From positions 1 to 64,000 of the forward strand of contig NZ_DRGM01000012.1 of NCBI RefSeq assembly GCF_011050055.1: DNA of 64,000 bases. The letters run 5' to 3'. Source of the stretch: Pseudoalteromonas prydzensis (GTDB lineage: Bacteria; Pseudomonadota; Gammaproteobacteria; Enterobacterales; Alteromonadaceae). This document shows positions 55,752 through 64,000 of this stretch, piece after piece. Below the pieces are notes generated by a model. The model saw only the letters and a list, made by a program, of their open reading frames with translations, was not told the DNA's origin and ran no database searches. Position numbers and translations under genes: made by a program. Every line of letters starts with the position of its first letter. Positions within the stretch are counted from its first letter, which is position 1.

Positions 55752-56789
55752 TTAAAGTCGTTTACCTATGATCTGCTTAGCAGAGTCTTGATAGGTGGCG
55801 CAGCCTTTGCCGGTTTCAGGGTTAGCACTACACTCAAATACTCGCACGTAATCCACCAGCATCTGTTTTGGGAAGCCACTTTCATCCACGCCTTTTTCAT
55901 TCACGTTAGCAGGCCAATTACCGCCAACCGCAAAGTTCAACAGCATATGAAAGCGTTTATCAAAAGGTGCAAAACCTGAGTTTTCCACTAACGTACCATC
56001 AGCTTGCTCACTAACTGAATACCACTGCTCACTTTTAAAGGTAGCAAAATGAATATCATCCACATACCAGCGCATTTCATCTTGCTGCCACTCAAGAGCA
56101 TAAACATGAAAGGTATCGGCAGGATTTTGATCGCCAGCAAAGGTATACGCTGTACCACTGTAAACATTGCTCGGTGCTGGACCGCCATAATGCAAAGTAC
56201 CATGTACACGACTCTCGAGTGTGCCTGCTGGCGCGGTTTTATCGTCTGTTGGCACTTTAAGATTAACCGCTTCCATAATGTCTATTTCGCCAGACGAGGC
56301 CCAACGGCCATATTGCCAATCAGTAGGCAGCATCCAAATTGCCGGCCAAGCCCCTTGCCCAGCGGGTAATTTGGCGCGTATTTCAAAGCGGCCATATTGC
56401 CAATCGCCTAAACCTTTACTGCGTAAACGTGCCGAGGTAAACGGTTGGGTTTGGGTGATTGCTCGCTCAGCATCGCTACTAACTTCATCGCGATTATGCT
56501 TAGCTCCTGTGTACTGCTCTTTACGAGCAATAATATGCAGCAGACCTTGATCGACAAAGCTATTTTCTGCACGGGCGGTATAACATTGTTTTTCGTCATT
56601 GCCACCACCACGGCAATTCACTTCATGCTGCCATTTTTGCGAATCAATTTGTGAGCCATTAAATTCATCTTGCCAAACCAGCTGCCAACCATCACCTAAA
56701 CTGGCAGTTACAGGCTCAGTTTGCACTACCTGTTGGCAGGCGCTAAGTGCGCCTACCAATAATAATAGTGTTGGAGTTTTTATTGACAT
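55752..56789 (-). CDS. Glycoside hydrolase family 16 endo-beta-glucanase, lipoprotein
   Basis: 345 residues. Lipobox LSAC (Cys18) marks an outer-membrane-anchored lipoprotein. The catalytic motif is E168-I-D-I-M-E173 (nucleophile and acid/base), with MRWYVDDIHFATF and FHMLLNFAVGGNWP downstream. This ordering resembles bacterial laminarinases/licheninases (beta-1,3 or mixed beta-1,3-1,4 glucans). Exact linkage cannot be told. It overlaps the upstream GH3 gene by 10 bp; its AGGAG site is inside that gene, so the pair is coupled. Confidence 0.9.
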   Translation of the reverse strand: MSIKTPTLLLLVGALSACQQVVQTEPVTASLGDGWQLVWQDEFNGSQIDSQKWQHEVNCRGGGNDEKQCYTARAENSFVDQGLLHIIARKEQYTGAKHNRDEVSSDAERAITQTQPFTSARLRSKGLGDWQYGRFEIRAKLPAGQGAWPAIWMLPTDWQYGRWASSGEIDIMEAVNLKVPTDDKTAPAGTLESRVHGTLHYGGPAPSNVYSGTAYTFAGDQNPADTFHVYALEWQQDEMRWYVDDIHFATFKSEQWYSVSEQADGTLVENSGFAPFDKRFHMLLNFAVGGNWPANVNEKGVDESGFPKQMLVDYVRVFECSANPETGKGCATYQDSAKQIIGKRL

Positions 56790-59299
56790 AGGATAGCCGA
56801 CTCCTGTGTATGTTTGCTACTCACTGTTAATTTCGCAATTGATAGCTGCCAATCACCTTGGGTACTTAATTGCCACGGTGAAAACACCTGACCAAGGTTG
56901 ACGTTTTGCTCTGCAAAACAGGCTAGATCAATATTCACTGTTTGCCACTGTGCATCATTATTTAGTCGCTCAGTGATATCTAACTTACCTTGGCAATCAT
57001 CGCCACATTGCATGCCTAACCACAGTGGGCTGGTGCCTGCTTTATCAACTTTGATCTGCATCTGTAGCTGCCCTTGTTTTTCAACAAACGAACGTAAGTC
57101 AGACGGAAATGCAGCCATTAACCGCACTGCAGCAAGCTGTTCTCCAGTAAAGGTGATAGCACGCGCATCTTCTTGCACGTCTTTGTCAAAGGTTTTCACA
57201 CTGACAGCCCCCACAGCTGCTCGGCTGCTTACCATAGTTTTTTGCTGCTCACCACTTTGCAGCTGCAAGCTCCACGGCGCTTTTACAGCACGTTCAAATA
57301 ACACTAAGTCTTCAAGTTGCTCGGTTACTTGGCTTTGCTCTGCTAAGTCATCACCTAGCGTATTTTTATCTGCGTACGTTAAACCAAAACCGTATGGCAG
57401 CAATGGCGCGTAATCAGTGTCCCCTCGATTTGCATTGTCGATTGGGTTGTTTGGCCACGAGAATGATAACTTACCTTTAAAGTCATGATTCACAGAGCCA
57501 TCAGCATTGGCAAATAACACATCGCTCAGGGCATCCCCTTCACTACCAGGCAGCCAAGTAGCAACAAAAGCATCACTGGCATTTAATTCCGCGTTCACCC
57601 ACATCGGGCGGCCACTAATAAACAGTGATACAACAGGAATACCGGCCTTTTTGAACTTACCTAATAAGGCTAAATCGGTTTTATTACCACGTTGATATTC
57701 AAGGTTATCTAAGTCACCGTTGCCTTCTGCGTAGGGTTGCTCACCAAACACCACGATTGCAACATCTGGACGAGTATTGAACTGCCCATTTAAGTCATAC
57801 TGAACTTGCCCGCCTGCTTGCTTAACGGTGCGTTCAATACCATCCAAAATCGAGGTACCACCTGGGAAATCGCTATTTTCGTTGCCTGTACCTTGCCATG
57901 TGATACTCCAGCCACCAGACTGCATACCAATGTTATCGGCACCTAAACCTGCCACAAGCACATTTGCTTTAGGTGAAAGTGGTAATAGCTGTTGTTTATT
58001 TTTAAGTAATACTAGTGACTCACGAACTGCTTGCTTTGCTATAGCACGATGTTCCGCGCTACCAATTACTTCTGTTTTACCCGAAAGTGGACGCTGTGCA
58101 GGGCTTGGTTTATCAAATAAACCCGCGCGCATTTTCACGCGTAAAATACGGGTCACGGCATCATCAATTCGGCTTTGTGCAATTTCGCCACTTTTAACTT
58201 GAGCAATTAAATTTTCGTAAAGTGGTTTCCATGCATCGGTTGGCACCATGTACACATCTAACCCAGCGTTCGCTGCTTGTGCACAATTACCATTAGTACA
58301 ACCATCTATTTGCCCATGGCCGTTCCAGTCGCCAACTACAAAACCATCAAAGCCCATTTTGTCTTTGAGGACATCGGTCAATAAGTATTTACTGCCGTGA
58401 ATTTTTTCACCATGCCAACTATTAAATGAGGCCATAACCGTTTGTGCACCGGCACCTAAGCCACCTACATAACCTTGCGCATGAATGTCGAACAACTCTT
58501 GCTCTGATGAGATGTTGTCGCCTTGATCATCACCGCCTTGCGTACCACCATCACCTAAAAAGTGTTTAACCGTACTAATAACGCGTTTATCAGATAAAAA
58601 GTCTTGATCAACCGCGCCTTGCAGGCCTTTTACGATTGCTGCTGAATAATCACGCACAATTTCAGGGTCTTCTGAATAACCTTCGTAAGTGCGACCCCAA
58701 CGGTCGTCACGTACCACTGCAACTGTAGGTGCAAATACCCAGTCAATGCCTGTTACCATCACTTCTTGCGCGGTTGCTGCGGCTATTTTTTCAATCAGTG
58801 CTGGGTTATTGGTGGCGCCTAAACCAATGTTATGCGGGAATAAAGTAGCGCCAATCACATTGTTATGACCATGTACCGCATCGGTTCCCCACATAGTTGG
58901 AATATTAATACCATCAAGGGAATCATCCACTGATGCTTGATACATCTTCTCAGCAAGCGCTATCCAATCAGCTGCGGTTGCATGTTTATCATTATTAGGA
59001 AACGCCCCGCCACCATTTAAATAAGAGCCAAAACCATATTTACGCATATCTTCGACTGTTATATCGCGAATTTCAGGCTGGATCATTTGCGCAATTTTTT
59101 GCTCAAGCGTCATACTATTTAACAGTTTAGCAATTGCCGCTTCCATGTTGGCATCATCTTTAATACCAGTTGCTATTTTTGGCCAAATTTCATTATCAAC
59201 TACTTTACTTGTTTGCATTTGTTCAGGCCCAGTGCAGCCGTTCATCGCGATGGCCGCCATCATTAGCGCAGTAAGTGTGAATGGTTTTTTTAATGTCAT
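56780..59299 (-). CDS. Glycoside hydrolase family 3 beta-glucosidase, lipoprotein
   Basis: 839 residues. Lipobox MNGC (Cys22). The GH3 TIM barrel carries MTLEQKIAQMIQPE, WVFAPTVAVVRDDRWGRTYEGYSEDPE and STVKHFLGDGGTQGG. The nucleophile is D324 in GFVVGDWNGHGQIDG. The second alpha/beta domain contains SLVLLKNKQQLLPL. A C-terminal carbohydrate-binding-like beta domain follows (about 690-835). It resembles the marine exo-beta-glucanase ExoP type. It would cut glucose from glucan oligomers in the periplasm. It overlaps GH16 by 10 bp and follows the transporter gene at 59317. Confidence 0.92.
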   Translation of the reverse strand: MTLKKPFTLTALMMAAIAMNGCTGPEQMQTSKVVDNEIWPKIATGIKDDANMEAAIAKLLNSMTLEQKIAQMIQPEIRDITVEDMRKYGFGSYLNGGGAFPNNDKHATAADWIALAEKMYQASVDDSLDGINIPTMWGTDAVHGHNNVIGATLFPHNIGLGATNNPALIEKIAAATAQEVMVTGIDWVFAPTVAVVRDDRWGRTYEGYSEDPEIVRDYSAAIVKGLQGAVDQDFLSDKRVISTVKHFLGDGGTQGGDDQGDNISSEQELFDIHAQGYVGGLGAGAQTVMASFNSWHGEKIHGSKYLLTDVLKDKMGFDGFVVGDWNGHGQIDGCTNGNCAQAANAGLDVYMVPTDAWKPLYENLIAQVKSGEIAQSRIDDAVTRILRVKMRAGLFDKPSPAQRPLSGKTEVIGSAEHRAIAKQAVRESLVLLKNKQQLLPLSPKANVLVAGLGADNIGMQSGGWSITWQGTGNENSDFPGGTSILDGIERTVKQAGGQVQYDLNGQFNTRPDVAIVVFGEQPYAEGNGDLDNLEYQRGNKTDLALLGKFKKAGIPVVSLFISGRPMWVNAELNASDAFVATWLPGSEGDALSDVLFANADGSVNHDFKGKLSFSWPNNPIDNANRGDTDYAPLLPYGFGLTYADKNTLGDDLAEQSQVTEQLEDLVLFERAVKAPWSLQLQSGEQQKTMVSSRAAVGAVSVKTFDKDVQEDARAITFTGEQLAAVRLMAAFPSDLRSFVEKQGQLQMQIKVDKAGTSPLWLGMQCGDDCQGKLDITERLNNDAQWQTVNIDLACFAEQNVNLGQVFSPWQLSTQGDWQLSIAKLTVSSKHTQESAILCQ

Positions 59300-59316
59300 G
59301 TTTTTGCACCTAATTA

Positions 59317-60579
59317 TTAATGACGAGTAAACGATACTTTTGAGCCAAACAGCGCAAAGTAAGTGATATATAAATAACAGCCTATTGGTAACATCAGTGC
59401 TAACTGCACACCAATACTATCAGCAAGCACACCTTGTAGTAGTGGAATAATCGCACCACCAACAATCGCTAAACAAAGGATACCTGAGCCTTGTGAGGTG
59501 TATTTACCTAGCCCTTGCAACGCTAAACTGAAAATAGTTGGGAACATAATTGAATTACACAGACCAACCAGTAAAAGCGCCCACATGGCAAATCCACCTT
59601 GTCCAGTCATCGCCATAATAATCAGCACAATGGCAAGTAAGCCATGACAGGCAAGCACTTTACCGGCATCAAATTTTTGCATCACAACGGCGCCAATAAA
59701 GCGGCCTATCATAGCACCGGCAAAGTAGTAACTAATATAATGAGCGGCTTGCTGCTCCGTTAAACTGCTAATATGATCAAGCGTTAAAAAGCCAACTAAG
59801 AAGCTACCAATAGCAACCTCAGCACCCACGTAGACAAAGATGCCTAAGGCACCAAAAAGTAAATGACGGTACTGCCACACACTGCCTAAATCAACAAATC
59901 CCTCAACCTGTTGATTTTGAGCCTCAGAATCACTCTCTTTACCTAGTTTAGGCAATTTTAAAAATGCAAAAATAACCGCAAGCACTAATAAACTGGCTGA
60001 AAGCATTAAGTAAGGAAACTTCACTTGCTCTGCAGTTGCTTGGCTCACTTCAGTTAAAATTAACCAACCACCAAAAATGGGCGCTATGGTAGTACCTAGT
60101 GAATTGAATGCTTGAGTCATGGTTAAGCGTGATGAAGCTGTTTTAGGTGAGCCAAGTACACTCACATACGGGTTTGCTGACACTTGTAAAATAGTAATAC
60201 CAGACGCTAATACAAACAACGCCAGTAAAAACAGTTCATAAACATGGGCAACCGCTGCGGGGTAAAACAACGCGCAACCAATAGCGGCCACCACAAGACC
60301 AATAACAATGCCGTATTGATAGCCAATCTTGGCAACTAATTTGCCTGCGGGGATCGACATAACAAAATAAGCGCCAAAAAAGCAGAACTGCACTAGCATT
60401 GCTTGAGTATAGTTTAGCGAAAACATGCCTTTTAGATACGGGATCAAAATATCATTTAAGCAGGTAATAAATCCCCACATAAAAAATAATGTGGTCAACG
60501 ACGTTAAAGCAAAGGTGTGCTTGCTCATAGGTTGCTGGCTATGTTCGTTCTCTGCCAAAGTGTGTGTGACATGTGCCAT
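59317..60579 (-). CDS. Sugar MFS transporter, FucP/GluP/NagP type
   Basis: 420 residues, 12 membrane helices. The segment [30 protein letters not shown] is the hallmark of the FucP/GluP/NagP group of sugar:H+ or Na+ symporters. It is the first gene of the transporter-GH3-GH16 unit and has an operator overlapping its promoter. Given the beta-glucosidases alongside, glucose (or short glucan) uptake is likely. Confidence 0.9.
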   Translation of the reverse strand: MAHVTHTLAENEHSQQPMSKHTFALTSLTTLFFMWGFITCLNDILIPYLKGMFSLNYTQAMLVQFCFFGAYFVMSIPAGKLVAKIGYQYGIVIGLVVAAIGCALFYPAAVAHVYELFLLALFVLASGITILQVSANPYVSVLGSPKTASSRLTMTQAFNSLGTTIAPIFGGWLILTEVSQATAEQVKFPYLMLSASLLVLAVIFAFLKLPKLGKESDSEAQNQQVEGFVDLGSVWQYRHLLFGALGIFVYVGAEVAIGSFLVGFLTLDHISSLTEQQAAHYISYYFAGAMIGRFIGAVVMQKFDAGKVLACHGLLAIVLIIMAMTGQGGFAMWALLLVGLCNSIMFPTIFSLALQGLGKYTSQGSGILCLAIVGGAIIPLLQGVLADSIGVQLALMLPIGCYLYITYFALFGSKVSFTRH

Positions 60580-60675
60580 ATTAAAATCTCTAATTATTTT
60601 TAATTATCAGTTCATTACAACTACAACTGGGCTTTTTTATGCAAATTATAAAAGCAAATAATAGTTGCAACATTA

Positions 60676-60693
60676 AATGTAAGCGCTTACATT
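60676..60693. promoter_or_regulatory. LacI-type operator, copy 3
   Basis: AATGTAAGCGCTTACATT, the same perfect 18-bp palindrome as at 49187. It abuts the -10 of the leftward transporter promoter. Confidence 0.87.
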
Positions 60694-60719
60694 TATAACA
60701 TATAAATCGAATTTAGCAA
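60692..60719 (-). promoter_or_regulatory. Probable promoter of transporter-GH3-GH16 unit
   Basis: Minus strand TTGCTA, 16-bp spacer, TATAAA, directly followed by operator copy 3. Repressor binding would cover the transcription start. Confidence 0.5.
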
Positions 60720-60736
60720 TTTATTTACAAAAAACC

Positions 60737-60750
60737 TGTAAGCGCTTACA
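60737..60750. promoter_or_regulatory. LacI-type operator, copy 4
   Basis: TGTAAGCGCTTACA, perfect 14-bp palindrome, 69 bp before the GH1 start. It would control the rightward GH1-symporter-regulator unit. Confidence 0.85.
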
Positions 60751-60819
60751 TTGAGCAGCTATGCTGTCTACAAAATAAATATTAAGCGATTGCTACTACT
60801 GAAAGTTAAAAGGTGCACC

Positions 60820-62160
60820 TTGAGCGAATTTAAAACTATATCACTGCCATCTAATTCACCAATGCTAACGCCGCAATTTGTATTTGGCGTAGCAACTGCT
60901 TCATTTCAAATTGAAGGGGCACGTGATACCCGCCTACCTTGTATTTGGGATACCTTTTGCACACAACCTAATGCTATTGCTGATAATAGCCATGGCGACA
61001 TTGCTTGCGATCATGTCAATTTATGGCAACAAGATATTGAAATGATCGCAAACTTAGCCGTGGACGCATACCGACTATCTATTTCATGGCCGCGCGCACT
61101 GCATCAAGATGGCACACTGAATGAACAAGGGATTGGCTTCTATCGTGATTTATTAATTGCCTTAAAAGCACGTAATATTAAAACTTATGTAACACTCTAT
61201 CACTGGGATCTACCACAATATTTGGAAGATCAAGGTGGCTGGCAAAACCGTGACACCGCTTATGCTTTTGCAGCTTATGCTGATGTGGTTAGTAAAGAAC
61301 TTGCAGGATTGGTTGATTCGTATGCCACCCTAAATGAACCATTTTGTAGCGCTTACTTAGGTTACGAAATAGGTGTGCATGCACCGGGAATAAAAAGTCA
61401 ACAAGCAGGCCGTCAAGCTGCCCACCATTTACTGCTAGCCCATGGCCTTGCGATGCAAGTATTACGGCACAACTGCCCTACTACTGAAGCCGGGATTGTA
61501 CTTAATTTTAGCCCTAGCTACCCACTTACCGCTGCGGATAAAACAGCTGCAATGCTTGCCGATCAATACCATAATCAGTGGTACATCAAAGCCATATTAG
61601 AAGGGCAATACCCTGACTTGCTCAGCCAACTAAACGAAAATGTACAACCTGTGATTGCCCCAGGTGACATGGCGATAATTAGTCAACCAATTGATTTTAT
61701 GGGTGTTAATTACTATACCCGCATTCACTATCGCAGTACTGAAGATAACTGGTTTGCCGAAGCGAGCATTGCTAATGTGCCAGTCACTGATATGGGTTGG
61801 GAAGTATACCCACAAGGCTTAACAGAGTTATTAGTTTCATTAAATGAGCAATACCAGTTACCTAAAGTGTATGTAACCGAAAATGGCGCGGCCATGGCTG
61901 ATCACTTACACGAAGGGCAAGTAGCTGACTTAGAAAGAGTTAGTTACTATCATACGCACCTTAATGCCGTCCATGACGCCATACTTCAAGGAGTTGATAT
62001 CCAAGGGTATTTTGCATGGAGTTTAATGGACAATTTTGAGTGGGCGTACGGCTACGAAAAACGTTTTGGCTTGGTTTATATTGACTATGCAAATCAACAA
62101 CGGATACTTAAAGAAAGCGCTAAACAATATCGCAACTTACTGCAACAACGTAAAAAATAA
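60820..62160 (+). CDS. Glycoside hydrolase family 1 beta-glucosidase, cytoplasmic
   Basis: 446 residues from a TTG at 60820 with AAAAGGTG 4 nt upstream. An earlier TTG abuts operator copy 4 and is unlikely; the next ATG is 42 bp later. GH1 signatures: VFGVATASFQIEGA, acid/base E173 in TLNEPFCSAY, nucleophile E354 in YVTENGAA, and GYFAWSLMDNFEWAYGYEKRFGLVYID. No signal peptide. It would hydrolyse cellobiose, laminaribiose or similar imported disaccharides. The symporter gene follows immediately. Confidence 0.9.
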   Translation: MSEFKTISLPSNSPMLTPQFVFGVATASFQIEGARDTRLPCIWDTFCTQPNAIADNSHGDIACDHVNLWQQDIEMIANLAVDAYRLSISWPRALHQDGTLNEQGIGFYRDLLIALKARNIKTYVTLYHWDLPQYLEDQGGWQNRDTAYAFAAYADVVSKELAGLVDSYATLNEPFCSAYLGYEIGVHAPGIKSQQAGRQAAHHLLLAHGLAMQVLRHNCPTTEAGIVLNFSPSYPLTAADKTAAMLADQYHNQWYIKAILEGQYPDLLSQLNENVQPVIAPGDMAIISQPIDFMGVNYYTRIHYRSTEDNWFAEASIANVPVTDMGWEVYPQGLTELLVSLNEQYQLPKVYVTENGAAMADHLHEGQVADLERVSYYHTHLNAVHDAILQGVDIQGYFAWSLMDNFEWAYGYEKRFGLVYIDYANQQRILKESAKQYRNLLQQRKK

Positions 62161-62181
62161 TAATAATATTGAGTGCCAATT

Positions 62182-63516
62182 ATGCTAACTAAAAAAGAAA
62201 AAATAGCCTATGGCTTAGGTGATACTGCCAGTAACATCATTTTTCAAACCGTAATGCTATTTTTGACTTTTTTCTATACTGATATTTTTGGCATATCGCC
62301 TGCAATCGTCGGCACTTTATTTTTAGTGGTGCGCATCATTGATGCAATCACCGACCCATTAATGGGCGCACTCACCGATGCAACACGCACTAAATACGGC
62401 AACTATCGCCCTTATTTGTTGTGGCTGGCAATCCCATTTGGGGTGATCAGTATAATTACCTTTACCACACCTGATCTCAGCCCAACCGGCAAGGTGATTT
62501 ATGCATTTGTCACTTACACTTTGCTTATGTTGGTCTACACCGCCATTAATATTCCCTACTCAGCCCTCGGTGGTGTACTCAGCCGTGATCCGAGTGAACG
62601 CGTCTCCATTCAATCTTATCGCTTCGTATTTGGTATGCTCGGTGGCTTACTCGTCAGTGCTTGCACATTGCCATTAGTAAGCTGGTTTGGTAAAGGCGAT
62701 AATGCTCTTGGCTATCAGCTTACTATGATACTGATGAGCTGTTTCGGTGTGATATTATTTTTGATCTGCTTTCGCTTTACTAAAGAACGCGTAGTTGCAC
62801 CACAGCAACAAACCCTTAGCCTCAAAGCACAAATGGCAACGTTGTGGCAAAACGGTCCTTTTAAAATACTCTGCGGTGCTGCCATTATGCTGCTCACGAG
62901 TATGGTGCTGCGTACGACTTTAGCAATTTATTACGTAAAATATGTCCTTGGCGAAGGCGACTTAGTTACGCAATTTGTTACCTTGGGAATGATCGGTAAC
63001 ATTCTCGGCTGTGCTTGCGCGCAACCATTAAGTAAACGCGTTGATAAAAAAACCGCTTATATTTATCTACAATATATTTCCGCTGCGATTAGCTGTATTG
63101 CCTTTTGGTTACCTGGCGAGCAATTAGTGCTCGCGTTTGCAGTGTACTTTTTGTGGTGTTTTTTCACCCAGATGGCGACTCCACTATTATGGGCAAAAAT
63201 GGCTGATGCTATCGATTATGGGCAATGGCAAAATGGCCACCGACTAACTGGCTTGGTCTATGCAAGCGTGGTGTTCTTTATTAAACTGGGCCTTGCACTG
63301 GGCGGAGCTATTGCTGGTTGGTTACTCGCTTACTATGGCTATCAAGCTAACACTGAGCTTAATGAAGCAACCAAAACCGGCATTTTAACCTCGTTTACTC
63401 TTTACCCTGCTATTGGCAGCGTACTTGTCGCTTTGATCATGACAAGGTATATTCTTGATAATAAAACTTTAAAGCAAATAAATGACGATTTAGCAGCTAA
63501 CAGTCAAAAGGAATAA
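62182..63516 (+). CDS. GPH-family glycoside:cation symporter
   Basis: 444 residues from ATG 62182; a GTG 9 bp earlier is possible, and neither has a good ribosome site. It is an MFS-like GPH family member with 12 helices: KEKIAYGLGDTASNIIFQTVMLFLTFFYTDIFG and DPLMGALTDATRTKYGNYRPYLLW are diagnostic. The group includes MelB and carriers for beta-glucosides. Its place between GH1 and the LacI regulator suggests it imports a beta-glucan disaccharide together with Na+ or H+. Confidence 0.9.
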   Translation: MLTKKEKIAYGLGDTASNIIFQTVMLFLTFFYTDIFGISPAIVGTLFLVVRIIDAITDPLMGALTDATRTKYGNYRPYLLWLAIPFGVISIITFTTPDLSPTGKVIYAFVTYTLLMLVYTAINIPYSALGGVLSRDPSERVSIQSYRFVFGMLGGLLVSACTLPLVSWFGKGDNALGYQLTMILMSCFGVILFLICFRFTKERVVAPQQQTLSLKAQMATLWQNGPFKILCGAAIMLLTSMVLRTTLAIYYVKYVLGEGDLVTQFVTLGMIGNILGCACAQPLSKRVDKKTAYIYLQYISAAISCIAFWLPGEQLVLAFAVYFLWCFFTQMATPLLWAKMADAIDYGQWQNGHRLTGLVYASVVFFIKLGLALGGAIAGWLLAYYGYQANTELNEATKTGILTSFTLYPAIGSVLVALIMTRYILDNKTLKQINDDLAANSQKE

Positions 63517-63517
63517 C

Positions 63518-64000
63518 ATGGCCACCATCTATGAGGTGTCAAAACTTGCCGGAGTGTCATTAGCAACCGTCTCAAGAGTGATGAATAATAATGCTAATGT
63601 CAGCGATATAACCCGCGAAAAAGTAACTCGCGCAATGACTGAGCTCGGCTATAGGCCAAACTCTATTGCTCAATCGTTAGCGTCAAATTGCTCAAATAGC
63701 GTAGGATTACTTGTTTCCGAGCTTCACGGCCCTTTTTATGGCCCAATGATGAGTGGTATCGAGACCGCTTTTCGTAAGCAAGGTAAACATGTGATCATCG
63801 CCGCAGGTCACAGTGATGAAGAACGAGAACAACAAGCGATCGAGTTTTTAATTAGCCGTAATTGTGATGGTTTAATTTTGCATGTTGAGGCCATCAGTGA
63901 TGACTACCTAATAGAGCTCAGCAAAGGGAAAACCCCTTTTGTGCTAATCAATCGCTATATTGCCGAATTATCATCACGTTGTATTATTTTAGATAACGTG
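63518..64000 (+). CDS. LacI-family transcriptional regulator (cut by window end)
   Basis: The first 161 residues are visible; the gene runs out of the window. It begins 1 nt after the symporter stop, with AAAAGGA upstream. The N-terminal helix-turn-helix reads ATIYEVSKLAGVSLATVSRVMNN, and SVGLLVSELHGPFYGPMMSGIE opens the sugar-binding domain. It resembles AscG-type regulators of beta-glucoside genes. It is the obvious candidate repressor for the four palindromic operators in this locus. Confidence 0.92.
   Translation, partial: MATIYEVSKLAGVSLATVSRVMNNNANVSDITREKVTRAMTELGYRPNSIAQSLASNCSNSVGLLVSELHGPFYGPMMSGIETAFRKQGKHVIIAAGHSDEEREQQAIEFLISRNCDGLILHVEAISDDYLIELSKGKTPFVLINRYIAELSSRCIILDNV

Noticed and set aside
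1..64000. CRISPR arrays, tRNA genes, prophage or toxin-antitoxin modules
   Set aside because: No regularly spaced direct repeats, cloverleaf-like tRNA genes, phage genes or known toxin folds were found by reading the sequence; short hidden elements cannot be excluded.

Overview
The window reads as ordinary chromosome of a marine gammaproteobacterium of the order Alteromonadales, most like Pseudoalteromonas. The clues are the Na+-type flagellar motor pair pomA/pomB, the order nrdR-ribD-ribE-ribBX-ribH-nusB-thiL-pgpA, the xseB-ispA-dxs and thrLABC operons, many surface or secreted peptidases, and a TonB-receptor/glycosidase locus. This placement rests on recognised protein families and gene order, not on a database search. 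There are no tRNA or rRNA genes, no CRISPR array, no intact insertion sequence and no prophage. Two palindromic MITE-like repeats are present.

Layout. 1-330: a stable-RNA (rrn P1-like) promoter firing leftwards out of the window, then the terminator of ybbN. 0.3-7 kb: ybbN/cnoX, a secreted M20 amidohydrolase, topB, a small membrane protein preceded by a 24-residue peptide gene, and pomB-pomA behind a sigma-28 promoter. 7-10.4 kb: xseB-ispA-dxs (isoprenoid precursors). 10.5-16.1 kb: a MITE, a collagen-like/duplicated propeller lipoprotein and a propeller-Y_Y_Y-GGDEF sensor. 16.1-22 kb (minus strand): nrdR, riboflavin genes, nusB, thiL, pgpA. 22-28.5 kb: glyA, then thrABC with a leader peptide and attenuator. 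28.6-40.8 kb: receiver protein, a 315-bp MITE, histidine kinase, rdgC, HDOD protein, M49-like lipoprotein, two small genes, a dipeptidyl-peptidase IV-type enzyme and a chemoreceptor. 40.8-48.9 kb: M17 aminopeptidase, CstA-type transporter, SOS-controlled dinB and small metabolic genes.

49-64 kb is a beta-glucan utilisation locus. A TonB-dependent receptor leads a halogenase-SapC-cupin operon. Facing it are a GH16 endoglucanase, a GH3 beta-glucosidase and a FucP/NagP-type sugar transporter. Divergent from these are a cytoplasmic GH1 beta-glucosidase, a GPH-type symporter and a LacI-family regulator cut by the window end. Four copies of the palindrome TGTAAGCGCTTACA (one with a single mismatch) flank the promoters, so the whole block looks like one LacI-type regulon. 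The likely flow is: glucan cut outside the cell by GH16, oligomers imported by the receptor, trimmed by GH3, taken into the cytoplasm by the two MFS-type carriers and finished by GH1.

The least understood parts are the halogenase-SapC-cupin trio, the micropeptide/membrane-protein pair beside the motor genes, and several leader hairpins that could control translation.
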